Shown here: positions 25,030 to 33,922 of the stretch, in pieces | Layout: every line of letters starts with the position of its first letter | Numbering within the stretch: the first letter of the stretch is position 1 | DNA from: JL08 sp039969355 | GTDB taxonomy: Bacteria; Pseudomonadota; Alphaproteobacteria; Rhodobacterales; Rhodobacteraceae | Direction: 5' to 3' | NCBI GenBank assembly: GCA_039969355.1 | Contig: JBDVOA010000029.1 | Coordinates: forward strand, 62,001-126,000 | Length of the DNA: 64,000 bases | The notes under the pieces: generated by a model | Told to the model about the DNA's origin: nothing | Database searches by the model: none | The model's input: the letters and a program-made list of their open reading frames with translations, nothing else | Made by a program: the position numbers and the translations under genes

Positions 25030-27342
25030 TTACTGCCACTCCGTAGATTTGGCCTCCAGAAGCGCCGTAAGGACCGATCGGGTCGTAGCACTTTGCTGCA
25101 ACAACATACGGTTTCTGGCAAGCACGCCAGACTCGGGTGTTGAAATCGTTTGCCCTTCGTCCGACCGTGAACTCTGTGCCATCAGCCCCGCAACTTCTTC
25201 GTACAATGGATTTTCTGACTTTGCGAGGCGGCTCCAATCCTCAGACAACCACGCCTCTCGCAAAGCATCCTTCGTCGATTGTATGGAATCAAACAGTTCT
25301 ATAGCAGCCGCGTGGTCTCCCATCATGCTTCGGGCTTGCGCGATCAAGCGATCGACGTCCTGGCCGTGCAGGCCCACCAATTCCGCTTCCGCCTGCAGAG
25401 GGCTTTCGCGTTTTAGCGCGATGCGAGCTCTCAATAGTCTCCTTTTTCGGACCGCTGGTTCCTGAGCAGGATCATCTAACCACGACGCTGCCAAGTTATC
25501 AAAGCCGAGCAGCAGCAAGCGGTCTGCAATGCCATTTGCAACATTGTCATCCAGCTCCACTATGTTCAAATCCGACTGGAGCATGGAAAAGCGCACGAAT
25601 GTAACGTCGTCCGCATTTTGGGTCAAAAGTTGGAGCACCTGAGACTTGAGATCACTGGAACCTGAGCTGCCGTCCCGACTGCGCAATCGATCCAGTGCAT
25701 CAAACGCCGCTTCAAACTGATTGGATCGACTACGCGCCAAAACATGCACGCGGCGCAGTTCAGGCCCCAACTCTGTATCCCTCTGCTCCTGCGCGAAAGC
25801 AGCGGCAAGGGTAGCAGTCTCAATTGAAATTGCCTCGTTTCTGTCAAGTTTAGCATCGATCAATGCAATAAGGGCCGCTGGGGATATTGTTGCGTTGGCC
25901 TCGACAACTTCTTCCAGCATTTCCTGTGCATCTTGCAGCTCACCCCGTTTCAATGCGAGATTTGCTTCGGCCATCTGAACATCGGCTTGAGGTGTCTTTA
26001 GGGCACGATTGATCGTTCGAAGTACGCCCGATGCCGCACCTGAGTCGCCGTGATCCAGTAGTCGGTTACTCAAAGTTGGCCCCAAGTGTTCGCGCAGATG
26101 GACCGGTAAGTGATTTAATGCCATCAATGCCGCATCGGTGTTGGCATCAATCCCCTGTGGCAAATTTTGGTGCGCCATGATGCTCCAGAATGCGAACGCG
26201 CTGTCGCAACCGCTATAGGGCAAAAGCAAATTTCCGTCTTCTCCGTACCCTGCATCAAGAATGTCCGCCAATAGCAGAAGCAGGACATTTTGAGATGCCG
26301 CTTCGTTATCGAGGGACAAAACACTGCGGGCCTCTGCTCCAAACCCAAAATACAAATAAGTCCGAGCTAAACCAACAATTGAATCACGATCCAAGTGGTC
26401 AAACTCGCCCGTGAGCTTAGAACGCCACGACCCGACTTGCGCGGCGAAACCACTGTCGTCGCCCCAGTCTGGTATCGCAAGGAGTTCTGGGTCAGGACAA
26501 ACATAACCGTCCTTCTTAATACTTTGCTCGTTCTTCCCTTGTTGGGACTCGAACATTCCGGACCGAACTCTTAGATTTTCGCGCTGGCCAAAAGGATCGC
26601 GATCAACCGTGGTCATAGCGTCGCGAGTTTCGATTGCCTCAGACTCTGTATCCTGACCTTCTCTCCTGGCAATCTCCAGATTTGGATCCAATAGGCCTCT
26701 TGTCGCCGCTTTGCCAATTCCCTCCAATAGTTCAGATTCGGCCTGTCGAATGTCAATCGAATTAGGTTCGCCAGAGATTGGCCGATCCAGCTGCACTAAG
26801 TCCGTTGGTGTTTCGACTTCTAAAGCAACCGCGATTCGCGCACCGTCGCCTGGCTGGGCATTCGCGTGGCTCCGCCACAACAACTCTCCGTATCCGAACC
26901 CCGGATCCGAGATTTGGAAAGGCGCATCGATAGCTTGGGCAACAGGTTCAGGCTTTGCGGAAGTCTCCAGTCCAGGATTCCCAACCACAGGCGGGTCCGA
27001 AATGTCGATGACGAGCATCTTGCCTTGCTCAAGAAACTCGGCGACTTTGCAGTCACATGCGAGCAAGACGTCAAGCTCTGGTCCTCGCGCACGAAGCTCC
27101 CGAATACGGGATTTGCTGATGCGCGAAAACACTCTGGTCGTGTCAAGAAAGGCACCATCCATTTTGAGCGATAACGTAAAGCCATCAGAGCTTGGATTCA
27201 GTTCCCATTTGACGCCTGCCGGAATGTCGAGTGCAAGGCGAGTAAATGTTCCATGTTCACCTGATCGAACGGTGATGGTCTGTGCCAAAAGCGGCGCGCA
27301 CCACAACCCCGCAACGACAGTCAGGCAAAAGAGGCGTGTCAT
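25030..27342 (-). CDS. Secreted repeat-rich protein of unknown function, coupled to motA
   Basis: A 770-residue protein starting MTRLFCLTVVAGLWCAPLLAQ, a clear signal peptide. Residues about 22-110 form a beta-rich domain resembling an AMIN-type fold (ITVRSGEHGTFTRLALDIP; MLVIDISDPP). From about residue 330 to the end it is helical, with repeated alanine/leucine patterns typical of TPR-like arrays (ADVQMAEANLALKRGELQDAQEMLEE). The start overlaps the motA stop by 4 bases, so it is co-translated with the stator gene. I do not recognise a named family. The position recalls the MotC-type periplasmic proteins of rhizobia, but this is only an analogy. Confidence 0.65.
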   Translation of the reverse strand: MTRLFCLTVVAGLWCAPLLAQTITVRSGEHGTFTRLALDIPAGVKWELNPSSDGFTLSLKMDGAFLDTTRVFSRISKSRIRELRARGPELDVLLACDCKVAEFLEQGKMLVIDISDPPVVGNPGLETSAKPEPVAQAIDAPFQISDPGFGYGELLWRSHANAQPGDGARIAVALEVETPTDLVQLDRPISGEPNSIDIRQAESELLEGIGKAATRGLLDPNLEIARREGQDTESEAIETRDAMTTVDRDPFGQRENLRVRSGMFESQQGKNEQSIKKDGYVCPDPELLAIPDWGDDSGFAAQVGSWRSKLTGEFDHLDRDSIVGLARTYLYFGFGAEARSVLSLDNEAASQNVLLLLLADILDAGYGEDGNLLLPYSGCDSAFAFWSIMAHQNLPQGIDANTDAALMALNHLPVHLREHLGPTLSNRLLDHGDSGAASGVLRTINRALKTPQADVQMAEANLALKRGELQDAQEMLEEVVEANATISPAALIALIDAKLDRNEAISIETATLAAAFAQEQRDTELGPELRRVHVLARSRSNQFEAAFDALDRLRSRDGSSGSSDLKSQVLQLLTQNADDVTFVRFSMLQSDLNIVELDDNVANGIADRLLLLGFDNLAASWLDDPAQEPAVRKRRLLRARIALKRESPLQAEAELVGLHGQDVDRLIAQARSMMGDHAAAIELFDSIQSTKDALREAWLSEDWSRLAKSENPLYEEVAGLMAQSSRSDEGQTISTPESGVLARNRMLLQQSATTRSVLTALLEAKSTEWQ

Positions 27343-28208
27343 GCAGCGTCCTGCTTCACTGATTTGAGCGCCTGTTCCAGGTCCGAATATCCCGGCCTGC
27401 AATGGGATGGCGTATTCTGCCGGCCCACTTCAATACAAATGTTTGTCGAATGATTGTGAAGATTTGCGACCAGTACTTCCCGGATGAGTTGGTAGAAATG
27501 GCCGTCCTCTTCGATAACTGTCTTAACACGCTCAGCAAATGGACCAACCAGACCATATGCCAGGAAAACCCCAAGGAACGTCCCCACCAAAGCGCCTCCA
27601 ATCAGCCCGCCCAGTATTTCGGGGGGTTGGTCGATCGACGCCATGGTTTTTATGACCCCGAGAACCGCAGCCACGATGCCCAGAGCAGGCAAGCCGTCGG
27701 CAATTGCCTGCAATGCGTGGCTGGAATGGAGTGCATGTGTCTGACTCGTCTCCATTCTTTTTTCGAGCACCTCTTCGACTTGATGCGGATCATCGTAATT
27801 CATCGAAGCAGACCGCATCGTGTCGCAGATCAGATCGACGGCCTCTCCGTCCGAAAGAATTTTTGGATATTTGCCAAAAATTGACGACTCCTGAGGCCCC
27901 TCAACATGTTCCTCAATCGCGACGGGATTCTGCCGAGCCAAACGGATCAATTCAAATAGAAGGCACAGCAGATCGCGATAGTCTTCTGGCTGCCACTTTG
28001 GGCCCTTAAAGACCTTTCCGACGTCCCTGACCGTATGTTTAACTGCAGTAATGTCGTTGCCAATCAAGAACGCCCCAACTGCTGCGCCGCAAATTATCGC
28101 GATTTCGTAGGGGAGGGAGTGTAAAATTATCCCCATTTTGCCGCCAGCGGCCAGATATCCGCCAAACACCATCACAAAAATCACTATGATACCAAGGATA
28201 CCAATCAT
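27339..28208 (-). CDS. motA: Flagellar motor stator protein MotA
   Basis: A 289-residue inner-membrane stator subunit. It starts MIGILGIIVIFVMVFGGYLAAGG and contains SHALQAIADGLPALGIVAAVLGVIKTM and GGALVGTFLGVFLAYGLVGPFAERV (both in part), the two C-terminal membrane helices of MotA. GGAGC lies upstream of the ATG. Unusually, motB does not follow; the next gene is the secreted repeat protein. The partner MotB must be encoded elsewhere. Confidence 0.94.
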   Translation of the reverse strand: MIGILGIIVIFVMVFGGYLAAGGKMGIILHSLPYEIAIICGAAVGAFLIGNDITAVKHTVRDVGKVFKGPKWQPEDYRDLLCLLFELIRLARQNPVAIEEHVEGPQESSIFGKYPKILSDGEAVDLICDTMRSASMNYDDPHQVEEVLEKRMETSQTHALHSSHALQAIADGLPALGIVAAVLGVIKTMASIDQPPEILGGLIGGALVGTFLGVFLAYGLVGPFAERVKTVIEEDGHFYQLIREVLVANLHNHSTNICIEVGRQNTPSHCRPGYSDLEQALKSVKQDAA

Positions 28209-28282
28209 GTCGCTTGCTCCATCAATCCAGTCCGAATTTCATCTGGTCGGTTTGAGTTCTCAGAACCATGTCTGTCGAAAAT

Positions 28283-28885
28283 TTAATCTTTTGGAACATT
28301 TGCGTTCCGGCCAGCCAATAAAATACTGACTGAATAGGCGACAGGCGGGCTGAGGCCCGCCATGATGCCGGCCGCAGCATCAGCACGCATCCTGCCCAGA
28401 AACCCTGCTGCAAAGCCTGGATCCATTTCTTCAAATAGTGCCGCAGCATCTTTTGGTTTCATGTTCTCATAGACTGATGTCAGCCGAGCGAGATCACCCT
28501 CAGCCGCAGTGTCGGCAAAAGCCAACGTCTCGCGCAGATTGTCTTCGGCCTCCGTCAATGCCGCCATTTTTCGTTCGATTTCCCGATCCGCAACCATCAA
28601 TGCCTGTAAACGCATTTCCAACTGAGCTTCTCGTTTGGTTAGCCGAATGTCGCGCTCCTGAAACGTGGCTAACATGATCTGCAATTCGGCCTCAGAAACA
28701 CGTTCCTCGCGCGACACCTCGAGCAACTCAGGTTTTTTATCAACTCCCCCCAGCCCTGCGCTGGCGAGTGCAGCGCCTGCATCAGGGCCGACTCGGATCA
28801 GTGCAGAAAGCAGAAACAGAACGGTGATTAGAGAGAGTGCGCCTCTGCCAGCACGCTTTTTGGTCTTATTGCGGGGCTGATTCAT
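28283..28885 (-). CDS. MotE-like protein (MgtE-N type domain)
   Basis: A 200-residue protein with an N-terminal membrane or signal segment (residues about 15-40). A long coiled coil runs to ~130 (LTKREAQLEMRLQALMVADREIE), followed by a C-terminal MgtE-intracellular-like domain, including YENMKPKDAAALFEEMDPGFAA. This matches MotE, a periplasmic chaperone of MotC in rhizobia. It overlaps the upstream small membrane gene by 4 bases and lies 74 bp before motA. Confidence 0.72.
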   Translation of the reverse strand: MNQPRNKTKKRAGRGALSLITVLFLLSALIRVGPDAGAALASAGLGGVDKKPELLEVSREERVSEAELQIMLATFQERDIRLTKREAQLEMRLQALMVADREIERKMAALTEAEDNLRETLAFADTAAEGDLARLTSVYENMKPKDAAALFEEMDPGFAAGFLGRMRADAAAGIMAGLSPPVAYSVSILLAGRNANVPKD

Positions 28886-29277
28886 TGCGGACTCCCATTG
28901 GCATGACGCATGAACATTGGCTCAGACTGCGCTGTCGCGGGTTTCCTTGTATCTTTTCTTGAAACAGGTTCGGGGTCGTCGATTGGCTTCTGTTGAGGAA
29001 GATCATGTAGCGACGCTAGGTGCAATTCAAGGCGACGGGCCATGACCTCGCCCCGACCCGTGAGCTCTTTGAGCGATTCAGCAGACGCAGCTGCGGTTTT
29101 TTGCGCGCCCTCCAACGTTCGAGTCAGATCGTCAACTTGTGCCGAAAGCACTGCGACGGCACCACCCACGCCTTTTTCAAGGTCATTGAAACGTGCGAGC
29201 CGACGCCCGAGGACAAAGCAATAAAGTCCGGCACCAACGGCGCCTGCGACTAACAATATATCGGAAATCAGGTCCAT
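28882..29277 (-). CDS. Small membrane-anchored flagellar-cluster protein (DUF6468-like)
   Basis: A 131-residue protein with one N-terminal membrane helix (about residues 5-24) and a cytoplasmic or periplasmic coiled coil (LSAQVDDLTRTLEGAQKTAA; GEVMARRLELHLASLH), then a polar tail. It resembles the DUF6468-type proteins found next to fliL/motE in alphaproteobacteria; this attribution is from memory. No function known. Lies between fliL (10 bp upstream) and the motE-like gene (4-base overlap). Confidence 0.55.
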   Translation of the reverse strand: MDLISDILLVAGAVGAGLYCFVLGRRLARFNDLEKGVGGAVAVLSAQVDDLTRTLEGAQKTAAASAESLKELTGRGEVMARRLELHLASLHDLPQQKPIDDPEPVSRKDTRKPATAQSEPMFMRHANGSPQ

Positions 29278-29287
29278 CTTGCCCTCT

Positions 29288-29770
29288 CTAATTCAGAACA
29301 AATTCCATGATGAGTAGATCGCTTACCCGTTCACTTCCGGTCACGATCTGGATACGGCGCAACATCTGCCCGCGCAGTCTGGTCAGTGCAGATTGATCTT
29401 CCAGATCACCCGCCTCCAGTGCGCGGAGGTATCCGTTCAAGACATCGACTACACGTGGCAGAACACCCTGAACTTCGGCCTCGTAATTGGCTGGCACCTC
29501 CAATTGGGCCCGAAACCGCAAGTGATGATTTTGAGATCGAGAATTCATCGATACGGTGATTGGATCGACAGGAACAAAGGCAACATCAGGCAGTGCGTCG
29601 ATATCTTCTTCGACGTGCTTTGACTCTGATGCAGCGCCCAGAACCATACCCGACGAGACTGCGTAGTACCCACCACCACCACCTGTAAGAGCAAGCACCA
29701 CCCCAAGGATCAAGGGAAGCTTCGACGATTTCTTAGGTGGCTCAACTGTGCCTTCTTTGGTCTCGGACAT
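29288..29770 (-). CDS. fliL: Flagellar basal-body protein FliL
   Basis: A 160-residue single-pass membrane protein. It has a short cytoplasmic tail, a membrane helix at about residues 17-38 (LPLILGVVLALTGGGGGYYAV), and a periplasmic FliL domain with VPVDPITVSMNSRSQNHHLRF and a C-terminal RIQIVTGSERVSDLLIMEFVLN-like stretch (quoted in part). It is the first gene of the fliL-DUF6468-motE-motA unit and is divergent from fliF. FliL supports stator function. Confidence 0.9.
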   Translation of the reverse strand: MSETKEGTVEPPKKSSKLPLILGVVLALTGGGGGYYAVSSGMVLGAASESKHVEEDIDALPDVAFVPVDPITVSMNSRSQNHHLRFRAQLEVPANYEAEVQGVLPRVVDVLNGYLRALEAGDLEDQSALTRLRGQMLRRIQIVTGSERVSDLLIMEFVLN

Positions 29771-29817
29771 TTCAATTTCCGTTCTGGGTCAACAAACTCT
29801 GTATAGACCGACATCCA

Positions 29818-29832
29818 CTAACCGATTGTTAA
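29818..29832 (+). promoter_or_regulatory. CtrA-like box between fliL and fliF
   Basis: CTAA-N7-TTAA, one mismatch to the CtrA consensus, in the 119-bp divergent region; 58 bp before the fliF ATG and 48 bp before fliL on the other strand. Best placed of the five such sites. Confidence 0.5.
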
Positions 29833-29889
29833 GTCTGATCGTTCATCAAGAAGGCCACACCGAGCAGAAGGTTCAGGTGACGGAGGAAG

Positions 29890-31527
29890 ATGGTGCAGCA
29901 GATAGTGAATCTCTGGGTGGCGATGGACGGCAAGCGCCGGATAATCGTCATAGCAGCGACGGCGGCAATGTTCGCCGCAGTGCTGGCAATGTCGCGCCTT
30001 GCAACCAACCCAACCATGACACTCTTGTACTCTGGGCTGGAAAGTGGTGCTGCGGGCGACGTGGTCCGCGCTCTGGAACAAAGGGGGGCCGTTTTTCAGG
30101 TGCGCGGCGGATCCATTTTTGTAGATTCTGCACAGAGAGACGAATTGCGGATGACGTTGGCAAGCGAAGGCTTGCCCGCAAATAACGGCCAGGGATACGA
30201 GTTGCTCGATAGTCTATCCGGTTTTGGCACCACATCTCAGATGTTCGATGCAGCATATTGGCGCGCGAAAGAAGGCGAACTGGCTCGAACAATCGTCTCT
30301 AGTTCTCACATCAATATGGCGCGGGTACATATCGCCAACAACGGGTCCAACCCCTTCCAACGCAACGTTACGCCCACTGCATCTGTCTCGGTTACGCCCG
30401 CGGGAGGCAGCGTAACACCCTCTCAGGCCAAGGCGCTGCGCTATCTGGTTGCGTCCGCAGTGGCCGGGCTGTTGCCTGATGATGTTTCGATCATTGACGG
30501 AAACGGCGGGCTGATCAGTCCGAGCAATGAGACTGCGCCGATCTCTGGGGCGGAGGACAAAGCTCAGTTCTTGCGCGACCGCGTCCAGCGTCTTTTAGAG
30601 GCCCGTGTCGGCCAGGGAAATGCCGTTGTTGAAGTAAGTGTTGAGACTGTTACCGAAAGCGAATCGATCCGCGAACGGCTCTTCGATCCAGAAGGACGGG
30701 TCGCAATCAGCTCAGATACGCAAGAAAGCAGTACATCCGCCAACGATGCCAGCAGTGGTGACGTCACCGTCGCTTCCAACCTGCCGGACGGTGACGCAGC
30801 GCAGGGAGAGAACTCCTCTTCCCAGAACAGCGAAACACGCGAGCAGGTGAACTATGAAGTCTCTGAAACAGAGCGCAACATAGTGCGGACTCCAGGTGCG
30901 GTGAAGCGCTTGACCGTGGCAGTTTTGGTCAACGGCTCGACCGAAATTGATGCAAGTGGAGCAGCAGTTTTTGTGCCCCGCGCAGAAGAGGAAATGAACG
31001 CATTGCGAGAATTGGTGTCCGCCACCGTCGGCTTTGACAAGGCACGCGGCGACGTCATCACCCTGAAGTCAATGGCCCTTCAAAACGTGGAACCAATAGG
31101 AACGACCGTCACCGCATCCTTCCTGGACGGCATTCACATCGACGTAATGTCGATAATTCAAATGCTGGTTCTGGCTACCGTGACACTCATCCTTGGCCTG
31201 TTTGTGCTGCGTCCAATTCTGGCAAATGCGCCCGCATTACCCCCACCGGATCGTACAGCGTTGCCGGTCGCGCATTCTCCCTCAACCGAGCAGACACAAG
31301 ACGCTTCATTGACGGCGCTCACCGGCGAGATTGAGGACGACGGGTATGACGGGGCAAATATTTCTGCACTGAATGATAACGGCGCACCTGCAGCAGCAAG
31401 AATTGGGATGTCATCCGAAGCAGTCGCAGAGCCGGTCGAACGTCTGCGAGCAATGATCGGGGACCGCCAGGAAGAAACCGTCGAAATCCTGCGAGGTTGG
31501 TTGGAAGATCGTGAGGAGAACGCCTAA
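29890..31527 (+). CDS. fliF: Flagellar MS-ring protein FliF
   Basis: A 545-residue inner-membrane ring protein with membrane helices at about residues 17-36 and 420-440. Ring-building motifs follow: MTLLYSGLESGAAGDVV and the ASEGLPANNGQGYELLDS block. The C terminus (RLRAMIGDRQEETVEILRGWL) is the FliG-binding peptide type. This implies that FliG exists, although fliG, normally next to fliF, is absent here. GGAGGAAG precedes the ATG. The stop overlaps the fliH start by one base (TAATG). Confidence 0.95.
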   Translation: MVQQIVNLWVAMDGKRRIIVIAATAAMFAAVLAMSRLATNPTMTLLYSGLESGAAGDVVRALEQRGAVFQVRGGSIFVDSAQRDELRMTLASEGLPANNGQGYELLDSLSGFGTTSQMFDAAYWRAKEGELARTIVSSSHINMARVHIANNGSNPFQRNVTPTASVSVTPAGGSVTPSQAKALRYLVASAVAGLLPDDVSIIDGNGGLISPSNETAPISGAEDKAQFLRDRVQRLLEARVGQGNAVVEVSVETVTESESIRERLFDPEGRVAISSDTQESSTSANDASSGDVTVASNLPDGDAAQGENSSSQNSETREQVNYEVSETERNIVRTPGAVKRLTVAVLVNGSTEIDASGAAVFVPRAEEEMNALRELVSATVGFDKARGDVITLKSMALQNVEPIGTTVTASFLDGIHIDVMSIIQMLVLATVTLILGLFVLRPILANAPALPPPDRTALPVAHSPSTEQTQDASLTALTGEIEDDGYDGANISALNDNGAPAAARIGMSSEAVAEPVERLRAMIGDRQEETVEILRGWLEDREENA

Positions 31528-32126
31528 TGCGGCTAGAACGAATTTTAGAAGATTTTGGCACTTACGATCCTGCGACTGATGCCAAAATCGAATTGAGTGA
31601 CGTGGCGCTTGAAGAAAAACGGCTCGAATCTTTCGAGCAAGGTTACAAGGCCGGCTGGGATGATGCCATCAAAGCGCAGGGGGACGATCAGACCCGCGTC
31701 GCTGCTGATTTTGCACGCAACATGCAAGATTTGTCCTTTACTTATCACGATGCGTTCAACCAGTTGACCAAGGCGTTGCAGCCCCTGCTTACCCAGGTTG
31801 TGGAGAAGGTCTTGCCGGATTTGGCCCACGCCACGCTTGGCATGCAAGTGGTGGAACAAATCACTGACATCGCCAAAACCCAGGCCGGACAGCCGGTTGA
31901 AATTGTCGTGTCGCCAATTAACGCCAAGTCTATCAGTGCATTGGCAGAACAGGAACTCGGCATGCCGATTGCTATCGTGGAAGAAGCTTCTTTGGGAGAG
32001 GGGCAAGTTTTTCTGCGCTTCGGGCAAGTAGAGCGAGAGATCAACCTAGATCAGGTTTTGGGAGGAATTTCCGATGCCGTAGATGCATTCTTTCACCAAA
32101 CCGAACAGGAGATGAACCATGGATGA
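31527..32126 (+). CDS. fliH: FliH-like flagellar export regulator
   Basis: A 199-residue protein with an N-terminal helical region (ALEEKRLESFEQGYKAGWDDA) and a C-terminal FliH-like domain including LLTQVVEKVLPDLAHATLGMQ and GEGQVFLRFGQVEREINLDQVL. FliH dimers hold the FliI ATPase and dock it at the C ring. Position between fliF and fliN and the one-base and eight-base overlaps support the call; sequence conservation is modest. Confidence 0.8.
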   Translation: MRLERILEDFGTYDPATDAKIELSDVALEEKRLESFEQGYKAGWDDAIKAQGDDQTRVAADFARNMQDLSFTYHDAFNQLTKALQPLLTQVVEKVLPDLAHATLGMQVVEQITDIAKTQAGQPVEIVVSPINAKSISALAEQELGMPIAIVEEASLGEGQVFLRFGQVEREINLDQVLGGISDAVDAFFHQTEQEMNHG

Positions 32127-32412
32127 TGGATCCAAAACACCCATAAAACCAACTGAATCATCCAATCCATTCACGTCTGTACCCATCGAAATCACAGTTT
32201 GCGTTGGCAAGGCGCGTCCGCTGGTGCGCGATTTAATGAATATGGGCAAAGATGCTGTTCTTACTTTAGACAAGCGGGTCGAAGACCCCGTCGAACTCTA
32301 TGTTGGCGACCGGTTGATTGCGCGCGGCGAGTTGGAGGAACTAGACGGCGATCAGCGAGGCCAGCTTGCGATTCGCCTTACTGAAGTTGCTGACCTACAG
32401 AACGGCTTGTAA
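32119..32412 (+). CDS. fliN: Flagellar motor switch protein FliN
   Basis: A 97-residue C-ring subunit. The SpoA-type domain is clear: IEITVCVGKARPLVRDLMNMGKD (in part), LDKRVEDPVELYVGDRLIARGEL and a closing IRLTEVAD. FliN forms the base of the switch and binds FliH. It overlaps fliH by 8 bases and fliP by one base. Its partner FliM is not encoded in the window. Confidence 0.92.
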   Translation: MDDGSKTPIKPTESSNPFTSVPIEITVCVGKARPLVRDLMNMGKDAVLTLDKRVEDPVELYVGDRLIARGELEELDGDQRGQLAIRLTEVADLQNGL

Positions 32413-33152
32413 TGGTTCGCTCCGGGCTTGTTTTCATAGCCAGCGCAGCCCTCATTCTGTTGCTTGGCCCGACCATGGCTGCGGCTCAGAATGTCACAAT
32501 TTCGCTCGGCGAAGACGGTTCAATCACCGCTCGCAGCATCCAGTTGATCCTGTTGATAACTGTTCTCAGCCTCGCGCCGGGCCTGGCAATCATGATAACC
32601 TGCTTTCCGTTCATCGTTACCGTTCTTTCCATTCTGCGGCAGGCTATCGGATTGCAGCAATCGCCACCAAATATGTTGATCATCAGCCTCGCAATGTTTT
32701 TAACATACTTTGTTATGGAGCCCGTTTTCACCGCCGCATGGGAAGGTGGTATCGAACCACTAATTGCGAATTCAATCGATATTGAAACTGCGTTTATCCG
32801 AACGTTGGAGCCATTTCGAAATTTCATGGCCGCGCGTGTAGACGTAGAAACTTTCGATGCAATGGCCGACCTTCGTCCGGATGCGCGAGGTATCGCGGCG
32901 GGGCCGGATGCGCCTCTGTCCGTACTGGTACCGAGTTTCCTGCTCTCGGAAATCTCGCGGGCGTTTCAGATCGGCTTTTTGGTATTCTTGCCATTTCTGA
33001 TCATTGATCTGGTGGTGGCCGCCATCCTGATGTCAATGGGCATGATGATGGTCCCTCCCGCAATCGTTTCGCTGCCCTTCAAGTTGGCGTTTTTCGTGAT
33101 TGCCGACGGGTGGTCACTCGTTGCGGCAAGTTTGGTGCGCAGCTATTTCTGA
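32412..33152 (+). CDS. fliP: Flagellar export apparatus protein FliP
   Basis: A 246-residue export-gate protein. An N-terminal signal-like segment runs to about residue 26, followed by membrane helices. The conserved IMITCFPFIVTVLSILRQAIG and PPNMLIISLAMFLTYFVM stretches and a C-terminal ILMSMGMMMVPPAIVSLPFKL block are present. Last gene of fliF-fliH-fliN-fliP; FliO is not seen. Confidence 0.95.
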   Translation: MVRSGLVFIASAALILLLGPTMAAAQNVTISLGEDGSITARSIQLILLITVLSLAPGLAIMITCFPFIVTVLSILRQAIGLQQSPPNMLIISLAMFLTYFVMEPVFTAAWEGGIEPLIANSIDIETAFIRTLEPFRNFMAARVDVETFDAMADLRPDARGIAAGPDAPLSVLVPSFLLSEISRAFQIGFLVFLPFLIIDLVVAAILMSMGMMMVPPAIVSLPFKLAFFVIADGWSLVAASLVRSYF

Positions 33153-33292
33153 AGGCTGCAGCCGAGGCTTCGTCGAAATCGAATATGTTTCCACAGAAAT
33201 GGGTGAGATTTACTGTGACATGATAGGTCCAACCGTGCCCAATCCAAACGACTCATTTGCCCCAGCGCGACTTCCCGCACTACCGACCCTGC

Positions 33293-33922
33293 TCAATCGT
33301 TGTCAGATAGCCCGGCGCCCGCGCCCAACATGCGGCTTTGTTCTGTCGCGGGTGCATAGGTGCGATGGGCGAAACGGTTCAATGTGGCCCAGACCTCAGG
33401 CGCGGGAGAGGCTCGGCTCGCCAGTGGTGGTTGGCCAGACACCGTGCCATGTGCCCGAACCGTAAGCTTGGCAGCGTGTTTTGGGAAAGGTTTTGATATG
33501 TTCAGAAAAAAGCCGTCAGTGGTCGCTTCGGTTCCACCGCACGTGACGACTAGACACGTTGCCGTCTGCCGGGCCGCGTAGGCCACAAATGGCAGAATCA
33601 GCGTTGGCTGTATGACGTCCTCTAGCACCGCTGAATTACGAACCACTTGCACGGCAAAATCGGACAGGGTGGCACCAGTGCTCAACGGGCAAAGCAAGGT
33701 CGCGCCTTGCCAATTTTTGCCAATTGCCACTGGCATGTGATCGCGCAGCGACTCAGCCAGATTAGCCTCTAACAAGGCCCCAAGTGCGGCGCAGCCATCC
33801 AAATGCCGGGCACAAAGCCAGCGGGTGGCTTTTGCAGCCTCCTCGGCCAGCCCCCATGAATACCCTGCACCGCGGCTGGCGCGTTTGGCCAAAGCTTCCA
33901 CTTCGTTCAAGGCAAAACTCAT
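33293..33922 (-). CDS. DUF3726 domain protein
   Basis: A 209-residue cytoplasmic-looking protein starting MSFALNEVEALAKRASRGAG, with YSWGLAEEAAKATRWLCARH next; this is the DUF3726 pattern. It has no signal peptide, membrane segment or metal motif that I can identify. Function unknown. Its ATG overlaps the stop of the 555-residue gene (ATGA), making it the last gene of the aldehyde dehydrogenase-dipeptidase-unknown unit. The in-frame M upstream (33946) is inside that gene and is not used here. Confidence 0.75.
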   Translation of the reverse strand: MSFALNEVEALAKRASRGAGYSWGLAEEAAKATRWLCARHLDGCAALGALLEANLAESLRDHMPVAIGKNWQGATLLCPLSTGATLSDFAVQVVRNSAVLEDVIQPTLILPFVAYAARQTATCLVVTCGGTEATTDGFFLNISKPFPKHAAKLTVRAHGTVSGQPPLASRASPAPEVWATLNRFAHRTYAPATEQSRMLGAGAGLSDND

